Assembly: GCF_017357225.1 (NCBI RefSeq)
Contig: NZ_CP071604.1
Location: 1,615,001 to 1,679,000, forward strand
Length of the DNA: 64,000 nt
Source: Rhizobium binae
GTDB lineage: Bacteria > Pseudomonadota > Alphaproteobacteria > Rhizobiales > Rhizobiaceae
Direction of reading: 5' to 3'
Shown: positions 28,924 through 38,179 of the stretch, piece after piece
Layout: each line of letters begins with the position of its first letter
Position numbering within the stretch: position 1 is the stretch's first letter
Translations under genes and position numbers: made by a program
Notes under the pieces: generated by a model
The model's input: only the letters and a program-made list of their open reading frames with translations
Database searches by the model: none
Told to the model about the DNA's origin: nothing

Positions 28924-29556
28924 TCAGTGCGGTTTCTGCGCGATTGCGATCATTGATTTCGCCAGGAGCGGAATCCTTCCGACATATTCGAAATCGACGT
29001 TTTCGAAACCGGTGTCATTCAGCAGCGTACTGAGCGTTTCCGGCGACCAGAATTTGATATGACCGTGGTCCTTCAGCGGCATGAAATGGTCATCCATCTT
29101 TCCGCTCACGGCCAGCGCCAGATTTTTCCAGTAACCGTGAAACGGCGTCGAGACGACGGCGATGCCGCCCGGCTTTACCAGATCGTACATGGTGGCCGTG
29201 AAAGCCTTGGGATCGTATACATGCTCCACCACCTCCAGGCTGATCACCGCATCGAAGGTTCCGTAACGGCTGGTAAGATCTTCATATCCGGAGCCGATTT
29301 CCAGCGGGAGATCGGGATGGACCGCTCTCGCTTTCGCGATGCCATCTTCCGACGGATCGACGCCGACGACATCGTAGCCTTTCGCCGCAAGGACGGAGGC
29401 GGCCCCGCCGGTGCCGCAACCGAGGTCGAAGACCGCTGTTTCGTTTGCTTGCTGGAAACTGTTTTCAAGAACATCGACGACAGTCGGCAAGATATAGGAA
29501 TGAGCGGTCGCCGGCTTGGCGTGGACATAGGTCGTAGCGTCCAGTTCGATTGACAT
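28924..29556 (-). CDS. Class I SAM-dependent methyltransferase (UbiG-like)
   Basis: A 210-residue methyltransferase. Motif I is AVFDLGCGTGGAASVLAAKG (~40-59), motif II VVGVDPSEDG, and the acidic region is DAVISLEVVEHVYDP (~96-110), as in UbiG/Methyltransf_11. ATG 29556 has a perfect AGGAGG 4 nt upstream. The substrate is not evident: there is no ubiquinone or polysaccharide gene adjacent, and it sits tail-to-tail with the tRNA-Pro gene. Confidence 0.83.
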   Translation of the reverse strand: MSIELDATTYVHAKPATAHSYILPTVVDVLENSFQQANETAVFDLGCGTGGAASVLAAKGYDVVGVDPSEDGIAKARAVHPDLPLEIGSGYEDLTSRYGTFDAVISLEVVEHVYDPKAFTATMYDLVKPGGIAVVSTPFHGYWKNLALAVSGKMDDHFMPLKDHGHIKFWSPETLSTLLNDTGFENVDFEYVGRIPLLAKSMIAIAQKPH

Positions 29557-30102
29557 TTCACCTCCTGAAAAAAAGTTGGCCCGCAAAGACAATGGTACGG
29601 CGGAGTTTGACTGGAGTGTGGTGCCGTTGTGGTATTAAGGTGATTAACGCTCAGCCATTCGCGCCGGCGCCGGAGCTGCCCTTCCGACGAGGCGGTCAGC
29701 CGCCCTTGTTAACGGCCTCTTCATCACGACGTGATGGATGACGCGCCGGCCGGAGAGTTCCCGAAGCCGATTGACAGGGGGAGGGACGATGATGAAACGA
29801 TGATATCCAATGTTTTGCATCGCGACAGAACAATATTCCAATTATCTGATCCGGAAATTAACTATTTAAAGTAAACAATCCAGAAAAATGCCTGTCTAAA
29901 TGGCGATGTGCAAATAAGCATCCGGTTCATCTTAGGAATTCAATTGCGGAATGGTCGAAACCGTTTGGTTTTTGTTAAGGCTATACGAGATTTTGTGGTG
30001 AGAAATTTGTATTCGGCTTGAAAATATCTCAAAACGCTTCGCCTTCCCGCAAATAGGTGTAGATTGGAAATACCCTTGTTACCGATAGCCTGGTGCGAAC
30101 GC
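29557..30102. other. Long AT-rich intergenic region
   Basis: About 545 bp without a credible gene. Composition drops to clearly AT-rich around 29810-30060. A short stem AAACC-GTTT-GGTTT followed by TT lies near 29961, too weak to call a terminator. The region must include the methyltransferase promoter on the minus strand and that of the following small gene. Confidence 0.4.
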
Positions 30103-30327
30103 ATGCCGGACATGAATCAGAATCTGAGTTGCAAGCAGACTCTCGTCGGCGCTTTCCAGGCTCTGTTTGACGAGGCGGTTAAGGCTGGCTGGCCGGAGGG
30201 CGACGTCGCCCTTGCGCTTGCCGAATTGGCCGAGGAGCGGGTGGTCGAGCTTACCGCCAAGGTGATCATCGAAGGCTCCATGCACCCGCAGTTCATCGCC
30301 ATGGGTGGCGGCGGCCGCCGCAGCTGA
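30103..30327 (+). CDS. Small hypothetical protein
   Basis: A 74-residue protein (from ATG 30103; ATG 30112 is an alternative and gives 71). It is mostly alpha-helical and acidic (TLVGAFQALFDEAVKAGW then EGDVALALAELAEER) with a Gly-Arg tail. No membrane segment or known domain was recognised. Codon use looks coding, with GC at third positions. Small conserved proteins of this kind are common in Rhizobium; no function can be given. Confidence 0.55.
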   Translation: MPDMNQNLSCKQTLVGAFQALFDEAVKAGWPEGDVALALAELAEERVVELTAKVIIEGSMHPQFIAMGGGGRRS

Positions 30328-30485
30328 GATCTGCCATGCAAGGCTGGTTGCGTTCTTCTGCGGAAGGCTGTGTTCGCGTGCAAAGCCGTCACGCCTATGT
30401 GAGGAAACCCTGCCAGAGTTGATGGTAAACAGGTCTCGCTTGCGGGATTGCTGAACCTCGATTGCTCAGCGTGAGAACGGTGGCT

Positions 30486-31399
30486 ATGAGCAAGGGACAT
30501 CTGATCGGTGCGGCCATCCCGCGGATCGGCATGCTGCTCGCTGGAGACAGGTCATATCCGAGCTTCACCGCCTTCTGCGACGGCCTAGCCGCGCTTGCTC
30601 ATATCGAGGGACAGACCTTCGAGATGGAAGCACGCTTTGCCGCTGGACAACTCGATCAACTGTCCAGCCTCGCAGAGGAACTTGTGGCGCTGCGGGTCGA
30701 TATCATCGCCGTGATCGGCGCGGTGACGCTCCAAGCCGTGCGCCGCGTCACATCCGATATACCCATTGTCTTCACGGTCGTGCTCGATCCCGTCGTCGCC
30801 GGGCTGGTGAGGGATGCGGAGCGGCCGGGCGGAAACGCCACAGGCGTGACCAATTTCGACCCCGAGCAGGCAAGGACACAGATCAGTATCCTCAAGCAGA
30901 CCGTTCCCAACCTCTCCCGGCTGGCAATAATGGGGGACGCAGGCGTGCCGGACACATTGCCGAACCTTTACACAGCGGAGGCCGAGGCCGCGGGACTGCG
31001 CCCCCAGATGGTATTGCTAAGGGGGGCAGAGGACATCGAGGCGGCCTTCGCGGCGTTCAGGAGCGACGGCGCAGAGGCCTTGCTGTCTTTGGAGGTGCCA
31101 CGCACCAGCACTCATGGCGAGCAGATTGCCGAACGCGCAATGTCTGCCCGGATGCCAACGATGTTCGCACGGGATCTGGCCCACCACGGGCCGCTGCTGG
31201 CCTACGGCACAAGTCTCTCAAGGGCGTCGCGGCAGATGGCCGGAATGTGGATCGCATCCTCAAGGGAGCAAAGCCTGGCGACATGCCGATCGAGCGCGTC
31301 ATGCAGCCTGAGCTGATCGTCAGTCTCAGGGGCGCCGAAAGGATCGGTATTCCCATCCCGCCGGAGGTGCTCGCGGCTGCGGACCGGGTCATTGCATAA
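30486..31399 (+). pseudogene. ABC transporter substrate-binding protein (PF04392 type), frameshifted
   Basis: The frame from ATG 30486 gives RIGMLLAGDRSYPSFTAFCD, then PIVFTVVLDPVVAGLV and PLLAYGTSLSRASRQMAGM, typical of the ABC_sub_bind family usually annotated with tryptophan/tyrosine permeases. At about 31247 the family continuation VDRILKGAKPGDMPIERVMQ moves to the -1 frame and runs to TAA 31399; restoring one G in GGAATGTGG would rejoin it. The N-terminus also lacks the signal peptide these proteins need. No permease or ATPase lies nearby. With two defects it is probably a decaying gene. Confidence 0.72.
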
Positions 31400-31465
31400 G
31401 TTCTGCGGGAGAGCAAAACTCCTCCGCTCCGCCTCTTCATTCACACCGATGGTCTCTGACCGCTT

Positions 31466-31765
31466 TCACAAGAGTAAGCCTGCCGTCCTCGCCGCCGTGA
31501 CGAAGGAAGCATGTGCGATGCTTGGGCTGCACAGCCCGTCGAGGGCATCCAGGCAATGCTGGAGCGCTACGCGATAGTCGCGCCCTCGGTTGCCGGGCCA
31601 TCCCTTCAGATATTCGACGGCGTCCCAGGCGGTGGAAACGATGAGGCTACTGGTTGGAGAATGCACTCGGACAGGGGAGGGGAAGCGCCTTTCACTCAAC
31701 GTTTGCACTCGCTCATTCCTTCTGCAAAACGCGCTCATAATCCGCGGGACAATATTTTGTTCCAT
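31466..31765 (-). CDS. DUF982 domain protein
   Basis: A 99-residue protein whose body, FPSPVRVHSPTSS then STAWDAVEYLKGWPGNRG and ALQHCLDALDGLCSPSIA, matches the DUF982 layout (PV-V, AA-FL--WP---G, AL--C--AL-G, A---F--AA). DUF982 proteins are small, of unknown role and strongly amplified in Rhizobium. No good ribosome site precedes ATG 31765; an internal ATG at 31738 is possible. It lies opposite and just past the broken substrate-binding gene. Confidence 0.68.
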   Translation of the reverse strand: MEQNIVPRIMSAFCRRNERVQTLSERRFPSPVRVHSPTSSLIVSTAWDAVEYLKGWPGNRGRDYRVALQHCLDALDGLCSPSIAHASFVTAARTAGLLL

Positions 31766-31886
31766 AGGAATTTGCGCAGTTGCTAAAGTTCTGACCCTCG
31801 CGCATAATTGATTTATTGCCGGTTGCGGAGGGCGTCCGGCGATGCAAGCGTGAAGGCGTTTGCCCTCGGAGGGGAAGTGCGGCGCG

Positions 31887-32099
31887 ATGTTAAGGTCATC
31901 AATTCATCCGCATGATTTACCGCTCTTTTCGGAAGATCTCGATCTGCTTTCGCAAGTGCTGGACAAGGTCTGTGTCGAACGCGGACTTGTCAGAACGGCG
32001 CCGGAGGCGGAGCGGATCGGTGCGGTCATCATTCAGCTTTACAGGCAGGGCGTGAGAGACGGCGGCAAACTCGCCGACCTCGCCAAGACCTATCTCTGA
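31887..32099 (+). CDS. Small hypothetical protein
   Basis: A 70-residue protein from ATG 31887, with GGGGAAGTGCGG upstream. It is helical and charged (LDLLSQVLDKVCVERGLV, AERIGAVIIQLYRQGVRDGG), with no membrane segment. The pattern of a helix, a short link and an IQLYRQGV helix recurs in unannotated rhizobial small proteins. It converges on the XRE-like regulator gene. No function is assigned. Confidence 0.6.
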   Translation: MLRSSIHPHDLPLFSEDLDLLSQVLDKVCVERGLVRTAPEAERIGAVIIQLYRQGVRDGGKLADLAKTYL

Positions 32100-32135
32100 C
32101 ACTTGGGTTCCGGACAGGGCGACGGTTCTGTTCCG

Positions 32136-32429
32136 TCAATCGTCATTGGCGGCATTGAGATTTTCCGGCCGGATGCCGTCATCGCTTGACGTGCGTGCCC
32201 GCAGACGAATGCCGGGGCCGCCTTCATCTTGGTTGCCGCTCGAAAGGAAGATGATGCCGTGCGCCTCGAGCGTGCTGCGCACGTCGAACAGCGCATGCGG
32301 CTCGCCCGCAAAATCGCCTTTTTCCAACGCCGCCACCGTCTCGACCGGCAGGCCGCTTGCGGCAGCGAGCTCTTCGATGCTCATCCCAATCATGGCGCGC
32401 GCGCCGCGTATCTGCGTTGCTGTTATCAT
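32136..32429 (-). CDS. XRE-type helix-turn-helix regulator
   Basis: A 97-residue protein with a Cro/CI helix-turn-helix in residues ~5-50: IRGARAMIGMSIEELAAASG then PVETVAALEKGDF. The C-terminal half (EAHGIIFLSSGNQDEGGPGI) is the usual 'antitoxin-like' tail of many short rhizobial XRE proteins and carries no toxin partner here. ATG 32429 was chosen because the HTH begins directly after it. Targets are unknown. Confidence 0.78.
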   Translation of the reverse strand: MITATQIRGARAMIGMSIEELAAASGLPVETVAALEKGDFAGEPHALFDVRSTLEAHGIIFLSSGNQDEGGPGIRLRARTSSDDGIRPENLNAANDD

Positions 32430-32603
32430 GGTGCAAAATCTAGCGCATTTGCAGCGCTTCTCAAGTGGCGGCGGTTGATTGCGGTTTGACTTGCCGGGCG
32501 CCCCCGATCTTGCGGCCATGAGCCGGCCATCGCTTGTGCTTGGCGCGCCCGCACGGGCATCGTCGCGACTGAAGCTATTCGTTGCCTACTGCCACGGCAG
32601 TCT

Positions 32604-33818
32604 TCAAGCCTCTCGCAATTTTACCCCGAACAGGTCGTCATGCATGCGCTCGACCGCGATCCCCATGCCGCCCATCAGGGCGGCGCGGTTGCCGAAGCGG
32701 CTGATCTCGATGCGCGGCGGGTACGGTGTGCATCGCGGCAGGAAGCGCCGGATGGCGTCAACGAGCTCCGGCCTTGCGCCGATGCTGCCGCCGGTAATCA
32801 CCAGTTCGGGATCGAGGGTTGCGCCGATTGCCGCAATGGCGATCGCCACCAGCCTTGCGGTCTCCTCGATTGCGGCGACAGCGCTCGCTTCGCCTGCGTT
32901 GAACGCGGCGAAGAGATCGGCCACGGTGGATGCATTGCGCCCGCCGAAGCCGATGTAGCGGCGAAGCATCGCCACGCTGCCGACGGCGCTTTCAAGAGTG
33001 CCAAGCGTAAACCCGCCCGGATCAAAGGCATCGCCACCGATCGGGAGATAGGCGATCTCGCCGGCAGCGCCCCGTGCCCCGCGCAGCAGCGCCCCGTTGG
33101 CGATGATGCCCATGCCGATGCCTGTTCCAAGCGCAACGAAAGCAAAATTGTCGATCTCGACGCCGTGTCCGCGCCAGCGCTCCCCTTGCGCGGCGAGATT
33201 GACGTCATTTTCGACGATGACCGGCAGACCCATCCTGCTGCTGAAGATCTGCCGCAGGTCCATAGCGTCGACGCCGGGGATGTTTGGCGCGACATTGATA
33301 TGTCCGGTGGCCGGATCGAGCACACCGGGACTGCCGAGAACGACGAGACGAAGCTTGTCGGCGGTCGTCCCCGCCGCCGATGCGAGCTCAACGATAAGGT
33401 CGCTGAATTGATTGACGAGATGCATTCCACCGCGTCGGTCGGTAGCCACCTTGGTTTCGGCAACCACGTTCCCCAGCAGATCGCAGATCGCCGCAGCAAT
33501 CTTGGTGCCGCCGAGATCGATTGCGACAGCCAGTCCAGCTCTGGCGTTGATTTCGTAGATGACCGCATTCCGACCTGGTCGGCCATCGGTTCGGCCGACG
33601 GGTCTCAGCCACCCCTCATCTTCAAGGTCGCGCACGACCTCGGAAATCGTCTGTTTCGACAAGCCGGTCAGTTTGGCGATGTCGGCGCGGGAGATCGAGC
33701 CGTTCGCCAACACGGTCCGGATGACGGCGTTGGTCGAAATTTTCCGTGCGATTGGAGTCTGTGCGGCAGGAGATGTCATGGCCATTCGGCTGCTCGTTTC
33801 AATTAGTTCGGAGCGCAT
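32604..33818 (-). CDS. ROK family transcriptional repressor
   Basis: A 404-residue ROK protein (NagC/Mlc/XylR type). The N-terminal winged helix is SISRADIAKLTGLSKQTISE (~42-61). The ROK sugar-kinase-like domain has the ATP-site remnant VAIDLGGTKIAAAI (~98-111), VENDVNLAAQGE (~203), GTGIGMGII (~231) and RGARGAAGEIAYLPIGG; the usual zinc CxCGxxGC is missing. It should sense a sugar and repress the divergent glycosidase/ABC genes. The start is uncertain: ATG 33818, 33785 and 33779 are in frame and none has a strong ribosome site. Confidence 0.86.
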   Translation of the reverse strand: MRSELIETSSRMAMTSPAAQTPIARKISTNAVIRTVLANGSISRADIAKLTGLSKQTISEVVRDLEDEGWLRPVGRTDGRPGRNAVIYEINARAGLAVAIDLGGTKIAAAICDLLGNVVAETKVATDRRGGMHLVNQFSDLIVELASAAGTTADKLRLVVLGSPGVLDPATGHINVAPNIPGVDAMDLRQIFSSRMGLPVIVENDVNLAAQGERWRGHGVEIDNFAFVALGTGIGMGIIANGALLRGARGAAGEIAYLPIGGDAFDPGGFTLGTLESAVGSVAMLRRYIGFGGRNASTVADLFAAFNAGEASAVAAIEETARLVAIAIAAIGATLDPELVITGGSIGARPELVDAIRRFLPRCTPYPPRIEISRFGNRAALMGGMGIAVERMHDDLFGVKLREA

Positions 33819-34148
33819 ACCTAATCAGAGGAGATATCGGCTCTCAACTATCACGAAAAACAGGGCCAGGCGCTCAACCCTATCAGCTGACCCGAATTTA
33901 GTACATGGAAGTTGGTGATTTGTCTATGTCCTTGACAAATGGGAGGTCGCCTGTAGGCTGGTATCAAACGGGCATTTCAATGCGCGATGAAAATAATCAG
34001 GGTCGAGGACAAGTATGGATCATGCATATTGTCTGGGCAGCAGCATGCGCGCCAGGATCGCCCGAAGAGGAACTGGTGCCTGCCGGTTCCGCGATTTTGC
34101 TATTTTGCTTTCTGACGGCGCCTCAACCGGACTGTTGGGGATTTTCGC
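33819..34148. promoter_or_regulatory. Divergent promoter region of the ROK/glycosidase pair
   Basis: 330 bp between divergent starts. It contains the inverted repeat at 33918-33940 and a TTGACA hexamer at 33932-33937 overlapping its right arm. No matching -10 was found at 16-18 bp. A frame at 33905-34255 on the plus strand looks non-coding. Confidence 0.45.
33918..33940. promoter_or_regulatory. Candidate ROK operator: ATTTGTC-N9-GACAAAT
   Basis: A perfect 7-bp inverted repeat with a 9-bp centre (23 bp in all) between the ROK gene and the glycosidase gene. NagC/Mlc-type and XylR-type ROK repressors bind palindromes of about this size and AT/TTTG character. It overlaps a TTGACA, as expected for a repressor site. 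Binding is inferred. Confidence 0.55.
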
Positions 34149-35906
34149 ATGTTAAAGCCCTTGGCCGATGGTCAGCTGTCTTGCGAAAAACCAGTTCTAC
34201 TTCCTGTCATGGCGCCACGTCTTCAGGCCGATATCCGCCCGGATGGATATGCTGATCTTGCCCTGTGGGGCGCAGGCAACCTGGGGCGGGTCAGATTCTC
34301 TGCAATCAGGGGGCCCTACGCCTACGGCCCGAACCGGGTTGTCTCGCAACATGGTGGCGTCTTTGTCGCACAGTCGCTGCCGGTGATGTTGATCCGCGGC
34401 GTGGGGCTTCTGGGCCTATATCCGGCCCGTCGTTGCGCCTGGTGGCACGAGCCGGATCGGCAAAGCGCACGGGCGAGGGGCTCCAGGAACCATCATCGCC
34501 AGACTTTCGAAATGGGCTGGGGGGTGCTCATCGCGGAGGCCGTCGGTTCCGATCTGCGCATTGCCGTCGGCGCCTCAAGGCACGAAGCCGAAAACGCGCT
34601 CGACCTCACCAGCGAAGCCATCATCGCGGAAGCGGCTGAATATGTCGCGCGTTGCGATCTGGCACCCGACGCCGACCCGCTGATGCGCAGCATGGTCAGC
34701 CAGGGCATCCACGCCGCCCTTTCCAGCATCAGACGCGACGAAAACGGCGCCTTCGCCGGTCTTGCGGCCGGACAGGCCTATAGCGCTCCGGCGCGGACCT
34801 ATTACCGCGACGGCTATTGGACGATGCAGCCCCTTTTGACGCTGGCGCCGGAGGCGGTGCGCGACGAGATCCGGCTGCTCGCCAAGGGTGTGCAGCCGGA
34901 TGGCGAAGCCCCGAGCGGTGTGATCTTGACCGGGCCTGCGCAATCGAAGGCCTGGCAGCGCTTTGTCGCGGAAAGCAAGGCCAATCCCAAAATCCACAAA
35001 AGGGCAGTCCCGGAATATCACAACCGTCCGCAGGACTGGTGGAGCGACCACTTCGACAGCCCGCTCTTCTTCATTCTGTTCATCGACGACTATGTCGGCG
35101 CAACGAGCGACCTGGCCGAGGCGCAGTTGCACTGGCCGATCGTCCGAGCGATCACCGAGCGCTATCTCAGCCTGGCCGGCCCCGACAGCGTTCTGCCGAT
35201 AAAGCCGCGTAACGACCGGGATTGGGCCGACAACGTCTATCGCGAGGGCCTTGTCTCGTATGATCTCGGACTTTTCGTCGGCGCCATGGATGCGGTGGCG
35301 AGGCTTGGCGAGGGGCACGATCCGGCCGTTGCCGAACGTGCGGGCCGGGCCGCAGATCTGGCCCGCCAGGAAATCGAGGCCAAACTCTTTGTCCCGGCAA
35401 CGGGAGGCTATCTCGACTATGGAACACCGGGCGTATTCGTCGAGGACCATCTGGCTCTCGACAGCCTGACTCTGTCGCGGTTCGGTGCGATTTCGCGGCC
35501 GAAGGCTGTTCGCCTGCTGAGAGCGTTTGAAGCCAGACTGGAAACGCGCAACAATCAGGAACAGCCCTATGGCAGCTGGGGTGTCATGTGCGCCTATCCG
35601 CCCTTCAAGCGGCCAGGCGATCTGCGATCCAAGACCGCTTTTCCCTACCGCTATCATAATGGCTCGGACTGGCCCTATTGGGATGGCGTCTATGCCGAAG
35701 AACGCCTGCGCCACGGACTTGGGGGCGCGCGCTATGCGCTGACACGCTGGTGGGAAACCTGCCTCGACAAGGGCTGGATCGGCGCGGTCGAATATTTCTC
35801 GCCGCCCTATGGGCGCGGCTCCCTGCTTCAGGGCTGGAGCGCCATGCCGGCGGCGGTCGTTTTGAAGTATGGGCTTGACGCCGCAAATGCGGAGCCAATC
35901 TCATGA
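34149..35906 (+). CDS. Six-hairpin glycosidase (amylo-alpha-1,6-glucosidase-like)
   Basis: A 585-residue cytoplasmic protein with an (alpha/alpha)6-barrel core from about residue 170. Marks are QGIHAALSSIRRDENGAFAG, TYYRDGYWTMQPLL (~217-230), the acidic NDRDWADNVYREGLVSYDLG (~356-375) and YRYHNGSDWPYWDGVYAEER (~497-516). The layout resembles GH63/GH37 and glycogen-debranching-type enzymes. No signal peptide, so it probably cleaves an imported oligosaccharide. It is divergent from ROK and upstream of an ABC sugar importer. The N-terminal ~150 residues are poorly recognisable, so the start is not certain. Confidence 0.72.
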   Translation: MLKPLADGQLSCEKPVLLPVMAPRLQADIRPDGYADLALWGAGNLGRVRFSAIRGPYAYGPNRVVSQHGGVFVAQSLPVMLIRGVGLLGLYPARRCAWWHEPDRQSARARGSRNHHRQTFEMGWGVLIAEAVGSDLRIAVGASRHEAENALDLTSEAIIAEAAEYVARCDLAPDADPLMRSMVSQGIHAALSSIRRDENGAFAGLAAGQAYSAPARTYYRDGYWTMQPLLTLAPEAVRDEIRLLAKGVQPDGEAPSGVILTGPAQSKAWQRFVAESKANPKIHKRAVPEYHNRPQDWWSDHFDSPLFFILFIDDYVGATSDLAEAQLHWPIVRAITERYLSLAGPDSVLPIKPRNDRDWADNVYREGLVSYDLGLFVGAMDAVARLGEGHDPAVAERAGRAADLARQEIEAKLFVPATGGYLDYGTPGVFVEDHLALDSLTLSRFGAISRPKAVRLLRAFEARLETRNNQEQPYGSWGVMCAYPPFKRPGDLRSKTAFPYRYHNGSDWPYWDGVYAEERLRHGLGGARYALTRWWETCLDKGWIGAVEYFSPPYGRGSLLQGWSAMPAAVVLKYGLDAANAEPIS

Positions 35907-35926
35907 GTAGTCTGGCTCCGTCGGTT

Positions 35927-36544
35927 CTAGCGGGATCCCTCATCGATCCGCATTGCAAAGGCGACGGAGCCATCCCGCTCGAATTCGGAAAAGCCAAGAT
36001 GGCGGTAGAAGCCTCTGGCGCGTTCGTTGTTTGGATCGACCCCGAGATGCACGGCCCTGACCCCATGATTGCGAAGCGCCTGGAGCTCGGTGTCGATCAT
36101 CCGTCGTCCCCAGCCGCTTGCCTGAACTCCGGGAAGAATGTTGATGTGAAGATGCGCCGGGTACTGGTCCTGAAGCCAGGGCGTTCCGCTGCGCGGATTT
36201 TGGATTCGCTCCAGCACGTCGGCATCGCGCGGTCGGGTGGGCGCCAGTCCGGCGATCTCGTGGCGCACGGACGGCCACCAGTTTGTCGCGAGGTTCCGGT
36301 CGAACAGGCTGGTGTCGGGGACGCCTATGACATAGCCGACCGGCCGATCACCGTGAACGAGAACAAAGGCAAAGTCTTTGGCGAACTTGAGATAGGGTAC
36401 CGACCAGATGTAACCGGGCAGACGCCGGTCGCTGTAAAGGGCGCTGGCATCGTGACCGCCATTGGCGGTCCTCAGGCAGATATCAAAGAAGGCTTCAGTA
36501 TCCGCTTCAATCGCGGGACGGATGAAGCAACTGGTATCCATCAC
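35927..36544 (-). CDS. GNAT family N-acetyltransferase
   Basis: A 205-residue acetyltransferase lying on the opposite strand between the glycosidase and the ABC genes. Start is GTG 36544 or ATG 36541; GGAGG is 7 or 10 nt upstream. GNAT signature: HLHINILPGVQASGWGRRMI (~131-150), then VHLGVDPNNERARGFYRHLG (~165-184). Family relatives include eukaryote-like OGA C-terminal acetyltransferase-type GNATs, whose role is unclear. It ends 21 bp past the glycosidase stop, so the two converge. It may acetylate a sugar, but that is a guess from position. Confidence 0.82.
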   Translation of the reverse strand: MMDTSCFIRPAIEADTEAFFDICLRTANGGHDASALYSDRRLPGYIWSVPYLKFAKDFAFVLVHGDRPVGYVIGVPDTSLFDRNLATNWWPSVRHEIAGLAPTRPRDADVLERIQNPRSGTPWLQDQYPAHLHINILPGVQASGWGRRMIDTELQALRNHGVRAVHLGVDPNNERARGFYRHLGFSEFERDGSVAFAMRIDEGSR

Positions 36545-36718
36545 TTTGCCACCTCCTGCGTGGCGCTTTGTCGTTTGAGGTCACGAGAGGAGCTGATGCA
36601 CTGACGATTACCTCAGATTCGCCAGCCAGGCAAAGCTCTGGGGGAAGAAAACGCTCGGCCGGTGCCTGGAGCAAGGCCTGAGCGGGGAGTTGAGAATAAA
36701 CCAAGTGAGGTGGAGCAG

Positions 36719-38053
36719 ATGGAAAGAACCGTGAAATCGATCAGCATACTGCCGGCATACCGATTGAAAGCAGCTGTCGCGCTTGCCGGCGCGGCGCTCC
36801 TGAGTTTTGGCCTTTCCGCCGCCCGCGCCGACGATCTGGCGGTGTGGGACGACCAGACCTATGAAGGTCAGAGTGCTGTCATCGAGCAGCTTAACAAGGA
36901 GTTCGAAGCGTCCCATTCCGGTGTCACGATCAAGCGTACCGCCCGCACTTTCGATGACATGAAGCTGACGCTGAAGCTTGCGGTCTCGGCCGGCGACGGC
37001 CCTGTCGTCACCAAGGTCAATCAGGGCGCCGGCGACATGGGCGCGATGGTCAAGGAAGGCTTGCTGCTGCCGGTCGACGACTACATCAGGAAATATGGTT
37101 GGGATAAGCGGCAATCGGATTCGGTGCTTGCCCGAGATCGCTGGGACGGGCCCAAATTCGGGGTCGGCAAGACCTACGGCATTTCGGGCCTCGCCGAGAT
37201 CGTCGGCCTCTATTACAACAAGAAGATCCTCGACGAGGCTGGCATAGCGCTGCCGAAAACCTTCGAGGAATTTCTGGCCGATCTCGACAAGCTGAAGGAA
37301 AAGGGCGTTGCCCCCTTCATGATGGGCTCGGCGAAGCAGCATCTGGCCCTGCACATGATCGGCGCCATCGACCAGGCGCATATCGACGCGAGCAATCGCG
37401 CCGAACTCGACGATCTGATCTATGGCCGGGGCGGCACCTGGAACACCAAGGGGAATATCGAATCGGCCAAACTCGTGCAGAAATGGGCGCAGGGCGGTTA
37501 TTTCTTCCCGGGATTCGAGGGCATCTCCGGTGACGACGCCGTCCAGCTCTTCATATCAGGGCAGGGAGCATTCCTGATCTCCGGCACCTGGTATTTCGGC
37601 GACATGCAACATAATCCGGATATCGGCTTCATGGCCATTCCCGCCCCGAAGGGGATTTCCAAGCCGCTCAGCGTCGGCGGCGTCGATCTTGCCTGGGCGA
37701 TCACCAGCCTTGCCAAGGACAAGGCCAAGCAGGATCTCGCCGGCGACTATATCGACTATATGGTTTCGGAAAAGGCCGCTGAAACCTGGGCCAATGCCGG
37801 CTATCTCCCCGCAACGTCGCTGGCGGCCGACGCGAAGCCAAAGCTGACGCCCCTGCTGACGTCAGGCATCGAAATGTGGAAGACCCTTAATGCCAACGAT
37901 GCGCTCGGCCATTACCCCGATTGGTCGAGCCCGACAATGCTGAAGACAATAGACGACAATACACCGCTTCTCTTGTCCGGCAACATCACGCCTGAGGCCT
38001 TCGTTGACGCAATGGACAAGGATTATCAGGCCTATTTGAAGGGTACGAAATAA
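36719..38053 (+). CDS. Extracellular solute-binding protein of a CUT1 sugar ABC importer
   Basis: A 444-residue periplasmic protein with a signal peptide (LKAAVALAGAALLSFGLSAARA, cleaved about residue 39). The mature part has the family-1 solute-binding pattern: EQLNKEFEASHSGVTIKR, YGISGLAEIVGLYYNKKILD and FISGQGAFLISGTWYFGDM. GAGGTGGAGC precedes ATG 36719. It delivers a sugar or oligosaccharide to the two permeases that follow. Position next to a cytoplasmic glycosidase suggests an oligosaccharide. Confidence 0.9.
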   Translation: MERTVKSISILPAYRLKAAVALAGAALLSFGLSAARADDLAVWDDQTYEGQSAVIEQLNKEFEASHSGVTIKRTARTFDDMKLTLKLAVSAGDGPVVTKVNQGAGDMGAMVKEGLLLPVDDYIRKYGWDKRQSDSVLARDRWDGPKFGVGKTYGISGLAEIVGLYYNKKILDEAGIALPKTFEEFLADLDKLKEKGVAPFMMGSAKQHLALHMIGAIDQAHIDASNRAELDDLIYGRGGTWNTKGNIESAKLVQKWAQGGYFFPGFEGISGDDAVQLFISGQGAFLISGTWYFGDMQHNPDIGFMAIPAPKGISKPLSVGGVDLAWAITSLAKDKAKQDLAGDYIDYMVSEKAAETWANAGYLPATSLAADAKPKLTPLLTSGIEMWKTLNANDALGHYPDWSSPTMLKTIDDNTPLLLSGNITPEAFVDAMDKDYQAYLKGTK

Positions 38054-38179
38054 GACGACGCGCCGGTCACGGCCGCCGCGTTGCGGTCGTGGCTTGCGTC
38101 CCGTTCATCACACAGGATCAGTGCAGCAGGCTCAGGCTTGCTGCGCGATGATCATAGCTTTGGCTTCACGGAGTACTGG

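Noticed and set aside
32640..33806. Long plus-strand frame of 388 codons
   Set aside because: It is antisense to the ROK repressor, which has full motifs; this is a shadow.
33932..33967. Sigma-70 promoter with TTGACA and TATCAA
   Set aside because: The distance between the two hexamers is about 24 bp, too long for a normal promoter.
33905..34255. 116-codon plus-strand gene before the glycosidase
   Set aside because: No family resemblance or ribosome site, and it overlaps the glycosidase start and the candidate operator.
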